Position numbers and translations under genes: made by a program. The notes beneath the pieces were generated by a model, which saw nothing but the letters and a program-made list of their open reading frames with translations, did no database searches and was not told the origin of the DNA. A DNA stretch of 64,000 bases from DAOUJW01 sp034422115 (GTDB taxonomy: Bacteria > Chloroflexota > Dehalococcoidia > Lucifugimonadales > UBA2985), in the NCBI GenBank assembly GCA_034422115.1, contig DAOUJW010000020.1, positions 55,819 through 119,818 of the forward strand, given 5' to 3'. Shown here piece by piece: positions 16,084 through 24,556 of the stretch; the first letter of the stretch is position 1; every line of letters begins with the position of its first letter.

Positions 16084-16824
16084 TTGGAAGTTCCCAGTGC
16101 GAACTACTGCACACAGTGCGGCGCCGAGGCGGAGGGAGGCTCGCTCTTCTGTGCCACCTGCGGCCGTCCCATGGTCGGCGGCGAGGAATCGTCCGCGCCT
16201 GTTCTTTACTTGATTTCCCCCAATCGTATTCTGTTTATGAGTTTTCTGTCTTTTGGCCTGTATCTCCTCTACTGGCATTACAAAACGTGGAGTCATTTCC
16301 GCGACTACACAGGAGCTGTGGCGTTCCCGATTGCGCATGGATTGACCGCTTTTGTACCAATATACGGATCGTTCAGGGCCCATGCCCACCTGCGCACGTT
16401 TGGAGAGTTGGCCGGCCGGGCTGGACTGAACCTCCGTTTTAATCCTGGACTTGCTTTCTCACTGGTGCTTGTGTTCTGGGTCCTCTCATTTACGGCGGGT
16501 GGTGTGAGCAGCGTTGAGGTTGTGGAAGTGATAGATCCCGTCACGGGGCAACAAGCGATAGACCCCGATACAGGAGTGGGGGTTACGGAGGTAATTAACC
16601 CGACAAGGTCTGAGCAGATGATTTCGCTGCTGTTGCGCATAGGCGCCATAGTGGCAGGAGTCTGGTTGATACTTCACGCTCAACCCAGGATAAACTACTA
16701 TTGGGATCACGTATATGGCAGCAGGCTGCGAGGTGTGGCGGTAGGGAAAGGGGAGATTATTGTGGGGTTCCTTGGCGGTTTCTTCTGGGCTGCCACTCTC
16801 GTCAGCATTCTTTTTGCACAGTGA
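16084..16824 (+). CDS. Zinc-ribbon membrane protein, copy 1
   Basis: 246 residues: an N-terminal zinc ribbon (YCTQCG...LFCATCGRPM), then a membrane domain with about four segments and the conserved-looking YWHYKTWSHFRDYTG and HAQPRINYYWDHVYG stretches, as in DUF4234-type proteins. A 30-residue soluble insert (EVVEVIDPVTGQQAIDPDTG and onward) between the membrane segments is absent from copy 2. TTG start with CGGAGGAAGCG upstream. Function unknown. The next gene is a clear paralogue, so this is a tandem duplication. Confidence 0.75.
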   Translation: MEVPSANYCTQCGAEAEGGSLFCATCGRPMVGGEESSAPVLYLISPNRILFMSFLSFGLYLLYWHYKTWSHFRDYTGAVAFPIAHGLTAFVPIYGSFRAHAHLRTFGELAGRAGLNLRFNPGLAFSLVLVFWVLSFTAGGVSSVEVVEVIDPVTGQQAIDPDTGVGVTEVINPTRSEQMISLLLRIGAIVAGVWLILHAQPRINYYWDHVYGSRLRGVAVGKGEIIVGFLGGFFWAATLVSILFAQ

Positions 16825-16888
16825 AGGGATTAGTGAGACTATAGGCTCTTGGACGATCATCTTCAGGAGAGAAAGCGATTTACCATCG

Positions 16889-16957
16889 TTCCTTGAGCGG
16901 AGAGAGCCAACCTAAACGAGTGAACCCGGAAACTAATCTACTACATCGGAGGAGCGA
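16889..16957 (+). pseudogene. Relic of the enoyl-CoA hydratase 3' end
   Basis: This stretch aligns with 16010-16080: both contain TTCCT(g/t)GAGCGGAGAGA, then ACCTA.ACG, GTGAACC.GGAA and ATC..C.AC..GACCGGAGGA-type sequence leading into the ribosome binding site of a zinc-ribbon gene. It is therefore a copy of the end of the hydratase gene plus the intergenic leader, now decayed. It marks the left edge of the duplicated unit. Confidence 0.75.
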
Positions 16958-16959
16958 AT

Positions 16960-17613
16960 ATGGAAATGTCGAGCAGGAACTACTGTCCACACTGCGGAGT
17001 GGAGGTGCAGGGGGATTCGCTCTTCTGCGCCACCTGCGGCCGGCCTATGGTCGGCGGAGGGGACGCTGGCGCTCCGGCGCCACTCCTGATTTCCCCCGCC
17101 CGCATAGTGTTCCTGACAGTCCTCTCCTTGGGGCTTTACACCGTCTACTGGCTCTACAAGACCTGGAAGCACTACCGCGACCATACGGGAGCGGAGGCGT
17201 ACCCAGTCTGGCACGGGCTGACCGCCTTTGTGCCAATTTACGGCTCCTTCAGGGCTCATGCCCATCTGCGCACTTTTGGTGAGCTTGCCACAGCCGTCGG
17301 GCTGTCGATCCCCTTTGTTCCGGGCCTGGCCTTTGGCGCAATGCTCATTGGATGGCTGCGATTGTTCGTTGCGGAAGGCTCGCCAATCGCACTTGTGTTG
17401 CTGGTGGTGTCTATTGCCGCACAGCTCTGGATGATGCTGCACGCTCAGCCCAGGATAAACTACTACTGGGACCACGCGTATGGCGCCAGGCTGCGCGGAA
17501 TGGGCATTGGCAAGGGTGAGATAATCGTGGCCGTTATCGGGGTGTTTGCATGGATGGGCACTCTTGCCACCATTTTTGTTGATCCGACAACGATGCAGAA
17601 CGGAGGCGCGTGA
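16960..17613 (+). CDS. Zinc-ribbon membrane protein, copy 2
   Basis: 217 residues, paralogous along its length to the gene at 16084: zinc ribbon (YCPHCG...LFCATCGRPM), YWLYKTWKHYRDHTG, HAHLRTFGELA and HAQPRINYYWDHAYG are nearly shared. It lacks the soluble insert of copy 1. ATG start with a strong CGGAGGAGCG. Its stop overlaps the GTG of the following enoyl-CoA hydratase by four bases (GTGA), so the two are probably co-translated. Function unknown; a membrane role linked to acyl-CoA metabolism is suggested only by neighbours. Confidence 0.75.
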   Translation: MEMSSRNYCPHCGVEVQGDSLFCATCGRPMVGGGDAGAPAPLLISPARIVFLTVLSLGLYTVYWLYKTWKHYRDHTGAEAYPVWHGLTAFVPIYGSFRAHAHLRTFGELATAVGLSIPFVPGLAFGAMLIGWLRLFVAEGSPIALVLLVVSIAAQLWMMLHAQPRINYYWDHAYGARLRGMGIGKGEIIVAVIGVFAWMGTLATIFVDPTTMQNGGA

Positions 17614-18338
17614 CCTCGGCATTTGAGACCATCATACTCAGCAAGGACGGTGACGTGGCGGAGATCGCGCTGAACCGCCCAAGGGTGCTCAACGCCTACA
17701 ACATCCAGATGCGGGACGACATGAGCCAGGCGCTGGAGGCGGTGCGCCTTGACCCGGACGTGCGCTGCGTTCTGCTGCGGGGAGAGGGTGACAGGGCCTT
17801 CTGCACCGGCGCGGACCTGACGGAGTTCGGCACTGCGCCCTCAAGGGTCATCGCCAGGCAGGTGCGCTGGGAGCGTGACGTCTGGGGGCAATTCCTGTCT
17901 CTGGACAAGCCAATCGTTGCGGCATTGCACGGATTTGTGATAGGCTCAGGTATTGAAATGGCGATGCTCTGTGACATACGTATCGCCTCTGACGACGCGG
18001 TGTTCGGACTGCCGGAGGCTGCCCTGGGAATGCTGCCGGCGGCCGGCGGCACCCAGACAATACCGCGCATGATTGGCAGGTCGAGGGCGCTGGAGGCGCT
18101 GCTGAGCAACGAGCGCATGGACGCGAGTCGAGCGCTGGACATCGGCCTTGTGCACAGGGTCGTGCCCAGGGAGACGCTGCTTGAGGAGGCAAGGGCGCAG
18201 GCCGGAGAGCTGGCGGCCCGGCCTGCAGGTCTGGTGAAATCGATTAAGGAGTCGTTACGCAGAGGCTTGGATTTGCCGTTGGAGAGGGCGCTGGAGTTGG
18301 AGATGAGCCAGGCGGCTACGGCCATGGCGACCAGGTAG
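17610..18338 (+). CDS. Enoyl-CoA hydratase/isomerase family protein
   Basis: 242 residues, crotonase fold. Both catalytic glutamates of classical hydratases are in place: E116 (GSGIEMAMLCD) and E136 (GLPEAALGMLP), with the oxyanion-hole segment FCTGADLTEFG. It would hydrate trans-2-enoyl-CoA in fatty-acid or related acid breakdown. It overlaps the preceding membrane gene by four bases and is followed after about 55 bases by an acyl-CoA synthetase, a sensible functional pairing. It is no more than a distant paralogue of the hydratase at 15263. Confidence 0.9.
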   Translation: MTSAFETIILSKDGDVAEIALNRPRVLNAYNIQMRDDMSQALEAVRLDPDVRCVLLRGEGDRAFCTGADLTEFGTAPSRVIARQVRWERDVWGQFLSLDKPIVAALHGFVIGSGIEMAMLCDIRIASDDAVFGLPEAALGMLPAAGGTQTIPRMIGRSRALEALLSNERMDASRALDIGLVHRVVPRETLLEEARAQAGELAARPAGLVKSIKESLRRGLDLPLERALELEMSQAATAMATR

Positions 18339-18393
18339 CCCCCCACGACAGCAGGATGGTCATTCCAAGACGACAATTTTTTGGAGGTAACGG

Positions 18394-19956
18394 ATGAACA
18401 CCACGGAGTTTCTGACCATATCTTCGGCAATTGTGCCCGACCGCGACGCCATTATCTTTGATGACAAGCACATCACCTTTGGAGAGCTGGCGGAGCGGGT
18501 GAACCGGCTGGCCAACGCCATGGGTGACCTGGGCGTGGAGGCGGGAGACCGCGTCGGCGTTATGCAGGTCAACTGCAATGAGCACATTGAGACCTACTTC
18601 GCCACCGCCAAGCTGGACGCCATTCTCGTGCCCATCAACTTCCGGGCGCGCTCGGAGGAGCTTGAGTTCATGCTCAACGACTCCGGCGTGAAGCTCATCG
18701 TGCTGGGCGCGCGATACCAGGACATGCTCAAGTCCATCGAGGGCAACCTGACGACTTTGGAGCATCGCATCACCCTGGAGTCCCCGGGCGAAGGGTTCCT
18801 TCTCTACGACGACCTGCTGGCCAACGCCTCCGACGAGGAGCGGTTCCCCACGGCGGACGGCGACGACGTGTCGATCATCATGTTCACCGCCGGCACCACC
18901 GGCACTCCCAAGGGCGTTATGCTGAGTCACGACAGCTTCAGCTCCTACATCCTGTCCAACGTGGAGCCGGTTGACCTGGATAGCGACGAAAAGAACATCC
19001 TCACGGTGCCTCTGCACCACATCGCGGGCGTGCAGGCAGTCATGGCGGCCGTCTACGGAGGCCGCACCCTCGTGCTTCAACGCCAGTTCGACGAAGAGGG
19101 CTGGATGAAGCTGGTGCAGGACGAGAAGGTCAACCGGGCAATGATGGTGCCCACCATGCTGAAGCGCCTCATGGACCAGCCCACCTTCAAGGACTATGAC
19201 CTCTCCAGCCTCCAGGTCATCACCTACGGCGCGGCGCCCATGCCCCTGGAGGTCATCAAGAAGGCCATCGTGGAGTTCCCCGGCACTCGCTTCATCAACG
19301 CCTTCGGCCAGACGGAGACGGCATCAACGATCACGATGCTGCCCCCGGACGACCACAACATCAGCGAAGACGACCCTGACTTCGAGAAGAAGCTCAACCG
19401 CCTGGCGTCCATCGGCAAGCCGCTGCCCGACGTGGAGGTGCGGATTGTCGACGAGGACGGCGGTGACGTGCCCCAGGGCGAGACGGGCGAGATTGTGGCC
19501 CGAGGCTCGCGCCTGATGAAGGGCTACTGGAACCGGGAGGAGGCCACGAAGGAGACGCTGCGGGGCGGCTGGCTCTACACCGGCGACCTTGGCTACTGGG
19601 ACGAGGACGGGTATATCTTCCTGTCCGGGCGCGCCAAGGACTTCATCAAGCGCGGCGGCGAGATGATTGCCCCCGAAGAGGTGGAGCAGATCATCATGTC
19701 CCACCCGGGCGTTGACGAGGCCGCGATCATCGGCATCCCGGACATTGAGTGGGGTGAGCGTGTGCGCGCCGTGGTTGTGAAGAAGCCCGGCGCTGAGCTT
19801 TCTATGGAGGACGTGGTGGAGCACTGCCGGCCGCGCATGGCGGGGTTCAAGCGGCCGGAGCACGTGGTTTTTGTGGATGAGCTTCCCAGGAACCCCATGG
19901 GCAAGGTGCTCAAGAGGGTGCTCCGGGAGGAGCATCCTGAGCCCATAGTGGACTAG
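18394..19956 (+). CDS. Acyl-CoA synthetase (AMP-binding)
   Basis: 520 residues of the ANL superfamily. The P-loop-like motif (FTAGTTGTPKGVMLSH), the hinge region (YTGDLGYWDEDGYIFLSGR), the acyl-adenylate contact FIKRGGEMIAPEEVE and the C-terminal catalytic Lys (NPMGKVLKR) are all present. It activates a carboxylic acid to its CoA thioester through an acyl-AMP. The start has TTTGGAGG eight bases upstream. With the adjacent hydratases it forms an acid-activation and beta-oxidation set. Chain length preference cannot be read. Confidence 0.93.
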   Translation: MNTTEFLTISSAIVPDRDAIIFDDKHITFGELAERVNRLANAMGDLGVEAGDRVGVMQVNCNEHIETYFATAKLDAILVPINFRARSEELEFMLNDSGVKLIVLGARYQDMLKSIEGNLTTLEHRITLESPGEGFLLYDDLLANASDEERFPTADGDDVSIIMFTAGTTGTPKGVMLSHDSFSSYILSNVEPVDLDSDEKNILTVPLHHIAGVQAVMAAVYGGRTLVLQRQFDEEGWMKLVQDEKVNRAMMVPTMLKRLMDQPTFKDYDLSSLQVITYGAAPMPLEVIKKAIVEFPGTRFINAFGQTETASTITMLPPDDHNISEDDPDFEKKLNRLASIGKPLPDVEVRIVDEDGGDVPQGETGEIVARGSRLMKGYWNREEATKETLRGGWLYTGDLGYWDEDGYIFLSGRAKDFIKRGGEMIAPEEVEQIIMSHPGVDEAAIIGIPDIEWGERVRAVVVKKPGAELSMEDVVEHCRPRMAGFKRPEHVVFVDELPRNPMGKVLKRVLREEHPEPIVD

Positions 19957-19981
19957 GGGAATCTATACGGAACAACAAGCA

Positions 19982-20006
19982 AGGGGCGGGTCTGAGACCC
20001 GCCCCT
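19982..20006. terminator. Strong hairpin after the acyl-CoA synthetase gene
   Basis: A 12-base perfect stem, AGGGGCGGGTCT with AGACCCGCCCCT, 25 bases after the stop codon. No T-run follows, so it is either a Rho-type or pausing hairpin or a dispersed palindrome related to that at 9504-9531. Confidence 0.5.
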
Positions 20007-20032
20007 CTGCGTCGATATGCGCGGAGCGTGTT

Positions 20033-20176
20033 ATGGCGGAAGAGAGGGAGAACACAAGGGGCGAACGGCGGGACGAGCAACGCCGCAAGAGGCGCTACGG
20101 CCCGCGGATACACGGGAAGCGTCTGGCGGAGCTGGTGCGTAACGCTTTGCGCAAGCGGCAGGGGAAGAAAGAGTAG
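20033..20176 (+). CDS. Possible small, highly charged protein
   Basis: A 47-codon frame, ATG to TAG, rich in Arg, Lys and Glu (RRKRRYGPRIHGKRLAEL), with GGAG six bases before the ATG. The sequence is not repetitive, and Arg/Lys-rich helices of this size occur in nucleic-acid-binding proteins. It lies alone between a hairpin and a repeat cluster. I do not recognise a family, and chance cannot be excluded. Confidence 0.35.
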   Translation: MAEERENTRGERRDEQRRKRRYGPRIHGKRLAELVRNALRKRQGKKE

Positions 20177-20195
20177 ACCCCGTCATACCCGTGCA

Positions 20196-20421
20196 GCCTG
20201 CCCCGCACTTGATGAGGGGACGGGCTCCACGCTGCCCCACCCCTGGATTCCTGCCTGCGCAGGAATGGTCTTAGGGCAAGTTGGTCAGTCGCGTTGAAAC
20301 CACCCCTACTATGGCAGTGGTCTACCTCTTCGTTCCGCTCACCCTGAGCTTGTCGAAGGGTATGAGCGGAACGACCAAATTGGCCCCGCTCATATGGTTC
20401 GACAAGCTCACCATGAGCGGG
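20196..20421. repeat. Cluster of family C, A and B repeats
   Basis: Left to right: a family C unit (CCTGCCCCGCACTTGATG..., 20196-20224) flanked by short CCCG/CGGG arms, a family A palindrome (20243-20268), and a family B pair (20335-20421). With the small frame and hairpin to the left, this accounts for most of the gap between the acyl-CoA synthetase and mscS genes. Confidence 0.8.
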
Positions 20422-20483
20422 AAGGGGCTGTACGTCCCCATGCCTCAGTTCCAAGAGGAATGGCCCAATCCAACTACTTTGTC

Positions 20484-21581
20484 CTATTGAGTCGTGCCGT
20501 CCGCGTCCGTCTCCAGCGCGCCCTCCCGCATGAAGACGTTCCTGGCAGGGAAGGAGATCTCGATGCCCTCATCCTCGTACCGGGCGTAGAGCGCCTTGAC
20601 AAAGTTGTGCTTCACCAGCCAGGAGTCCAGGTAGTTCACGGAGCGCAGCACCACCCAGAAGTTGATGTTGGAGTCGCCGAAGTCCGTGTACCAGATGGAG
20701 GGCTCGTAGTCGCTCACGGCCCCGGGCGTCTCCGCCAGCACCTGCCTGCCCACCTCCACGGTCACCCGCTCAACGTGCGCCAGGTCGCTGAAGTAGCTCA
20801 CGCCCACCTGCACGTACACGGACATCTCCTCAAAGGGGTGGTTGTAGTTGGTGGCAACGCTATCGGCCAGCCTGGAGTTTGGAACGATGACGGTGTTGTC
20901 CGACAGCAGGCGAATCCGCGTTGTCCGCCAGCCGATGGTCTCTATCATGCCTATCATCCCGCTATCCAGCTCCACGTAGTCGCCAACGCGGATTGAGCCG
21001 TCGGTCATCACGCTGAGCCCGGCAAAGACGTTTGTGAGGGTGCCCTGGAGGGCCAGGGCCACGGCCAGGCCGCCAATTCCAAGACCGGCCAGCAGGGGCG
21101 CGATGGATATGCCAAGCTGGTCCAGGATGATCAGCGCGCCCATCGCTATGGTGACTATGGCCGCCACCTGGGTCGCCATCGGGGCCATTGACTCCATCAT
21201 CCTTGCCTGCCCCGTGCGGACGCCCACGCGCCCAAGCCCCCATCGTATGGCGTCGTCCTGCACCCTTATGCCCCCGAACACGACCACTATGATGCTGATT
21301 ATGGCATATATGCTGGTGATGATGGACTGGTAGTTGCTCAGCGCGGGCTGCCACCTGAGTCCTACGAATAGGCCCACCAGGATGATCTGGAGGGAGACTG
21401 CCCCGTCCAGGTCGTCGATGATGTTGGCCCGGATGCTGTCCGGGTTCCTCCGGCGCAGCCTGCCCTTGATCACCCCGGAGATCAGCCGCACGATGAAGGA
21501 GACAACCAGGCCCGTGAGAATCGCCGACCCCAGGAAGGTCAGGTCTCCAAGGGTCACCTCTCCGATTACTTCTCTGTTCAC
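20484..21581 (-). CDS. MscS-family mechanosensitive channel
   Basis: 365 residues. Several N-terminal membrane segments are followed by the pore-lining helix and the beta domain of small-conductance mechanosensitive channels (GLGIGGLAVALALQGTLTNVFAG, then RVGDYVEL and VPNSRLADS). The channel opens under membrane tension to release solutes during osmotic downshock. Length and motif order fit the MscS core plus extra N-terminal helices. GTG start; stands alone between two repeat-filled gaps. Confidence 0.92.
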   Translation of the reverse strand: MNREVIGEVTLGDLTFLGSAILTGLVVSFIVRLISGVIKGRLRRRNPDSIRANIIDDLDGAVSLQIILVGLFVGLRWQPALSNYQSIITSIYAIISIIVVVFGGIRVQDDAIRWGLGRVGVRTGQARMMESMAPMATQVAAIVTIAMGALIILDQLGISIAPLLAGLGIGGLAVALALQGTLTNVFAGLSVMTDGSIRVGDYVELDSGMIGMIETIGWRTTRIRLLSDNTVIVPNSRLADSVATNYNHPFEEMSVYVQVGVSYFSDLAHVERVTVEVGRQVLAETPGAVSDYEPSIWYTDFGDSNINFWVVLRSVNYLDSWLVKHNFVKALYARYEDEGIEISFPARNVFMREGALETDADGTTQ

Positions 21582-21693
21582 TGGCAGGCTCTCCGGAAGG
21601 GTATATTGGCAGACATTGAAGCAATGGTAGCTTTCAGACTACGGCTGGTCAACAGCCCGCCTTCTCTGTAGATCCTGGAATTGGCGAATGACA

Positions 21694-21785
21694 CCGCTCA
21701 TCCTGAGCTTGTCGAAGGAAATGAGCGGTGTCACCAAGGCCAAAAGCGCCCGCTCAAATGGTTCGACAGGCTCACCATGAGCGGG
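21694..21785. repeat. Family B paired palindrome
   Basis: Two units, CCGCTCATCCTGAGC...ATGAGCGG and its partner ending CACCATGAGCGGG, in the gap between the divergent mscS and PAP2 genes. Confidence 0.85.
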
Positions 21786-21864
21786 CAAAAAGTGTAGTTG
21801 CAACCAGCGTTGACATGACCAGCGCGTGTTGAGATACCCAACAGCCCGCCGCGTTGGTCTGGGC

Positions 21865-21914
21865 TATAATGTCGTCAGCAGCCAGCGACAATCCCCCTAA
21901 AGGAGACCGCCACG
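21865..21914 (+). promoter_or_regulatory. TATAAT box, Shine-Dalgarno and possible ACG start
   Basis: A consensus -10 (TATAAT, 21865-21870) has no good -35. AAAGGAG at 21899-21905 stands six bases before ACG at 21912, which is in frame with the PAP2 gene and would add RPTSLQAA to its N-terminus. The first ATG (21939) lies 33 bases after the Shine-Dalgarno, too far for normal use. Confidence 0.5.
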
Positions 21915-21938
21915 AGACCCACATCCCTACAAGCGGCC

Positions 21939-22625
21939 ATGATTGCAGCGCTGACCGTAATGGCAGTATCCACATACATCGCGCTGACGGTCGACTACTA
22001 CGGCTGGGAGCTTGAGTTCAGCCTTTGGCTGCAGACGTTCAGCCTCGGCCCGCTGGACCTTCTCCGCAATGGGATGTCCTTTGTGGGCGCAAGGGTGGTC
22101 GCGGGCGCGACGCTGCTGGCAGTGTGCGCCGTTCTCTGGGCCCGGGGCTGGCGGCTGGAGGCCGTGTTCGTGGCGCTGGTCGCTGTGCCGGACGCGGTGA
22201 ACGTACTGCTCAAGGAGCTGATCGCTCGCCCCCGGCCCACGGCTGACCTGGTGGAGGTGGCCGTTGGCTTTGGCGGCATACAGGGGTACGGCTTTCCCAG
22301 CGGCCACGCGCTCCACGCCGTCCTGTTCTACGGGTTCCTTCTGTACCTGGCGCGCCTGCACGTCTCCAACCCGACCCTCTTGAGGACCGCCTTTGCGCTG
22401 GGACTAGCGTACATCCTGGTCACCGGCTCGTGGCTCATCTACGACGGCCGCCACTGGCTGGTGGACGTGATAGGAGGCAACGCTTACGGCGCGTTCTACC
22501 TGACGGCGCTAGTGGCTGTGTACAAACAAGCGCTGACGCGAGCGCGTCAGCGCAAGTGGTCGCGGCTGGCGGGATTGGTGCATCCTTCATTGAAGGGCGA
22601 AGAAGAGGAATCTCAAGCAACCTAG
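21939..22625 (+). CDS. PAP2-family membrane phosphatase
   Basis: 228 residues counted from ATG 21939; the real start may be the in-frame ACG at 21912, which has a well-placed AAAGGAG. Motifs of lipid phosphatases: KELIARPRP, FPSGHALHA and GRHWLVDVIGG; the Arg normally found in the third motif is not evident, its place being taken by Trp/Leu. About five membrane segments. Likely substrates are undecaprenyl pyrophosphate or phosphatidic-acid-like lipids. The stop shares the CTAG tetramer with the stop of the convergent nuclease-like gene, so there is no intergenic space. Confidence 0.87.
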   Translation: MIAALTVMAVSTYIALTVDYYGWELEFSLWLQTFSLGPLDLLRNGMSFVGARVVAGATLLAVCAVLWARGWRLEAVFVALVAVPDAVNVLLKELIARPRPTADLVEVAVGFGGIQGYGFPSGHALHAVLFYGFLLYLARLHVSNPTLLRTAFALGLAYILVTGSWLIYDGRHWLVDVIGGNAYGAFYLTALVAVYKQALTRARQRKWSRLAGLVHPSLKGEEEESQAT

Positions 22626-24043
22626 CTGCTTTGAAGCTTCCGGCTACGCGATGACTTGCGATTGTAAGCTTCCAAGAGGACGTCGTAACATGGCTTTAGC
22701 TTGTCTGCCACTTCCTTAACCCGCTCGGAAATGTTTGTCCCCTCTTTCTCCAGTTCGAGCCAATTCCACTCATAGGCAAGTCCTAAGACACCCCAGGCAC
22801 TCTTCACATCCTTGTTGACTACTTTAGCAGTTGCCACTTTCTCTTTTGTAGCTTCTGAGTTGAGTAGATGTCCCAGAGAATCAAACACCTGACTAACCGA
22901 ATGTCGTAAGTGTTCTTTGCTCTTGCATAGCTCCAGAGGAAGAACGGTGAACCCCTTCCAAACTGCTGCGTTTTTGCCTCTCCCACCAGAGACGATGTGG
23001 AGCTTCTCACTAACACCGAGCGTCAATCCCGGAAGACTATACGCCTGAGACTCCCACAAAGTATCCGTCAAATTGCATTCCAGCCACTCCCGTTGTTTTG
23101 TCAATTTCTCAGCCAGTCTCTTGCTCTCGCACTGAATGTAAAGCCTCAAGGACTTACCATCTTGGAATAGGCCACAAGACCAGTGGGGCATCTGATCTGC
23201 GTTGCTATTTTTAACACTATCCAGTAAGACATTGCCCCCTAGATATCCACGAGAGCGTCTTATCTGAGCCCATTGGTGGCCTTCCAAACTTTCTGCCAAC
23301 TCTTCTCCAAGTCGTTTGACTCGTTCGTTCAGAATTCCTATTTCATCCATATCGGTATATCGTTCCCAAGTCAAGAAATCATCCTGCGTGAACTTCACTT
23401 CGCCCATGCCGTTGACCTCTAAATAATCCAAGAATTGGTAGACTACGAATCGCGACTCGGAGCTTAGGACGGGTTGTTCATCAACAAAACGACTCAACCA
23501 ATTGAACACATCGTGCCACGACAGCAACACTACAGGGATTTGTCTACGCTTTGCTGTAGCTTGCTTTTGCTGTGATGGGTAGACGGGCTCATATTCTGTT
23601 CCAAGATTCACCCTAATGTGCCGTCGGATTTGAGCGTCATCCAATCTGCCATCTAGTTTGTTCTCAAACAATACGACAGCGTTGTCAGACGTTATCCAGG
23701 CATCCGGCTTGCTACCTCCAGAATTCTCAGCGTTGGGGCTCTGGCTACCTTCGGGCTCTTGGGGACGCCTTGCAACGGCAATTAGCCGTTTGTCTCGCGG
23801 TAATCTGCGACCCCCATCGACTTCTTCGTCTGGGTCAAGTCGACTTTGAAGGTCATGCTTATATGGTCCTTGGGTATCGATCCCTGTGAACTCCTTAATG
23901 AACTTCCGAGTCAGAGAGTCACAAGAGCGCAGGGTAATGAGCAAGGCCCTCGTAAGATTGTCCTCCAAGACCTGTTCATGCTCCGCGTCCGCCGTACTTC
24001 CGTGACGGTAGGCGTGGAAGATGTTGAGGTGTTTATCCGCCAC
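22622..24043 (-). CDS. PD-(D/E)XK nuclease-like protein, A+T-richer orphan
   Basis: 473 residues of unknown family. Residues 112-129 read KPDAWITSD...LFENK, matching the PD-(D/E)XK nuclease core (D114, E127, K129, then Gln138 on the next helix). The N-terminal EHEQVLEDNLTRALLITL resembles the ENxxTxAL opening seen in several nucleases of this superfamily. The remaining 300 residues look soluble and mixed alpha/beta, with no recognised domain. Base composition is clearly lower in G+C than its neighbours: 26 of 60 in one counted line (22861-22920). It starts with GTG 12 bases after sufU and fills the whole gap to PAP2. A defence role is conceivable but unproven. Confidence 0.65.
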   Translation of the reverse strand: MADKHLNIFHAYRHGSTADAEHEQVLEDNLTRALLITLRSCDSLTRKFIKEFTGIDTQGPYKHDLQSRLDPDEEVDGGRRLPRDKRLIAVARRPQEPEGSQSPNAENSGGSKPDAWITSDNAVVLFENKLDGRLDDAQIRRHIRVNLGTEYEPVYPSQQKQATAKRRQIPVVLLSWHDVFNWLSRFVDEQPVLSSESRFVVYQFLDYLEVNGMGEVKFTQDDFLTWERYTDMDEIGILNERVKRLGEELAESLEGHQWAQIRRSRGYLGGNVLLDSVKNSNADQMPHWSCGLFQDGKSLRLYIQCESKRLAEKLTKQREWLECNLTDTLWESQAYSLPGLTLGVSEKLHIVSGGRGKNAAVWKGFTVLPLELCKSKEHLRHSVSQVFDSLGHLLNSEATKEKVATAKVVNKDVKSAWGVLGLAYEWNWLELEKEGTNISERVKEVADKLKPCYDVLLEAYNRKSSRSRKLQSS

Positions 24044-24055
24044 GTCTCCTAAGCC

Positions 24056-24553
24056 TCAGAAAGCCGCGCGCTCCGTGGCTCCGCCTCCGCCCTCGGCGGC
24101 GCTCTTCCTGTGCCGCTTGATGCCCTCCTCCAGGGCCGCCCAGGACAGCATTGCGCACTTGATGCGTATGGGGAACTTCTTGACGCCCGCCAGGGACTCC
24201 ACCTCGCCCATCGCTTCAAGCTCCTCGTCGGAGGGGTCTTTGCCCTGCATCATATCGCGGAAGAGCAGGTATATGCCCTCCGCCTCGTCCAGGCTCTTGC
24301 CCTTGATGGCCTCCGTGAGCATGGAGGCGGACGCCTGGCTGATTGAGCACCCAACTCCCCGGAAGCTGACGCCGTTCACCAGGCCATCGGCGAGCTTCAT
24401 CTTGAGGTAGACCTCATCTCCGCAGAAGGGGTTGATGCCCTCCGTCTCGATGTCAACCTCTTCAAGCTCCTGCTGGTTCCTGGGGCTGCGGTAGTGGTCA
24501 AGGATGATCTCGCGGTAGAGATCGTCCATGTCTGAGAAGTCAAAGTTCTGCAT
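24056..24553 (-). CDS. sufU: SufU-type iron-sulfur scaffold/sulfurtransfer protein
   Basis: 165 residues. The three conserved Cys motifs of the U-type family are present: NPFCGDE, GVGCSISQASASM and IKCAMLSW. In Gram-positive bacteria SufU takes sulfur from SufS through a Zn site and passes it to the SufBCD scaffold. A Gly/Ala-rich tail follows the domain. It starts three bases after the sufS stop and is the last clear member of the operon. No IscA or NfuA homologue is seen here. Confidence 0.92.
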   Translation of the reverse strand: MQNFDFSDMDDLYREIILDHYRSPRNQQELEEVDIETEGINPFCGDEVYLKMKLADGLVNGVSFRGVGCSISQASASMLTEAIKGKSLDEAEGIYLLFRDMMQGKDPSDEELEAMGEVESLAGVKKFPIRIKCAMLSWAALEEGIKRHRKSAAEGGGGATERAAF

Positions 24554-24556
24554 GGG

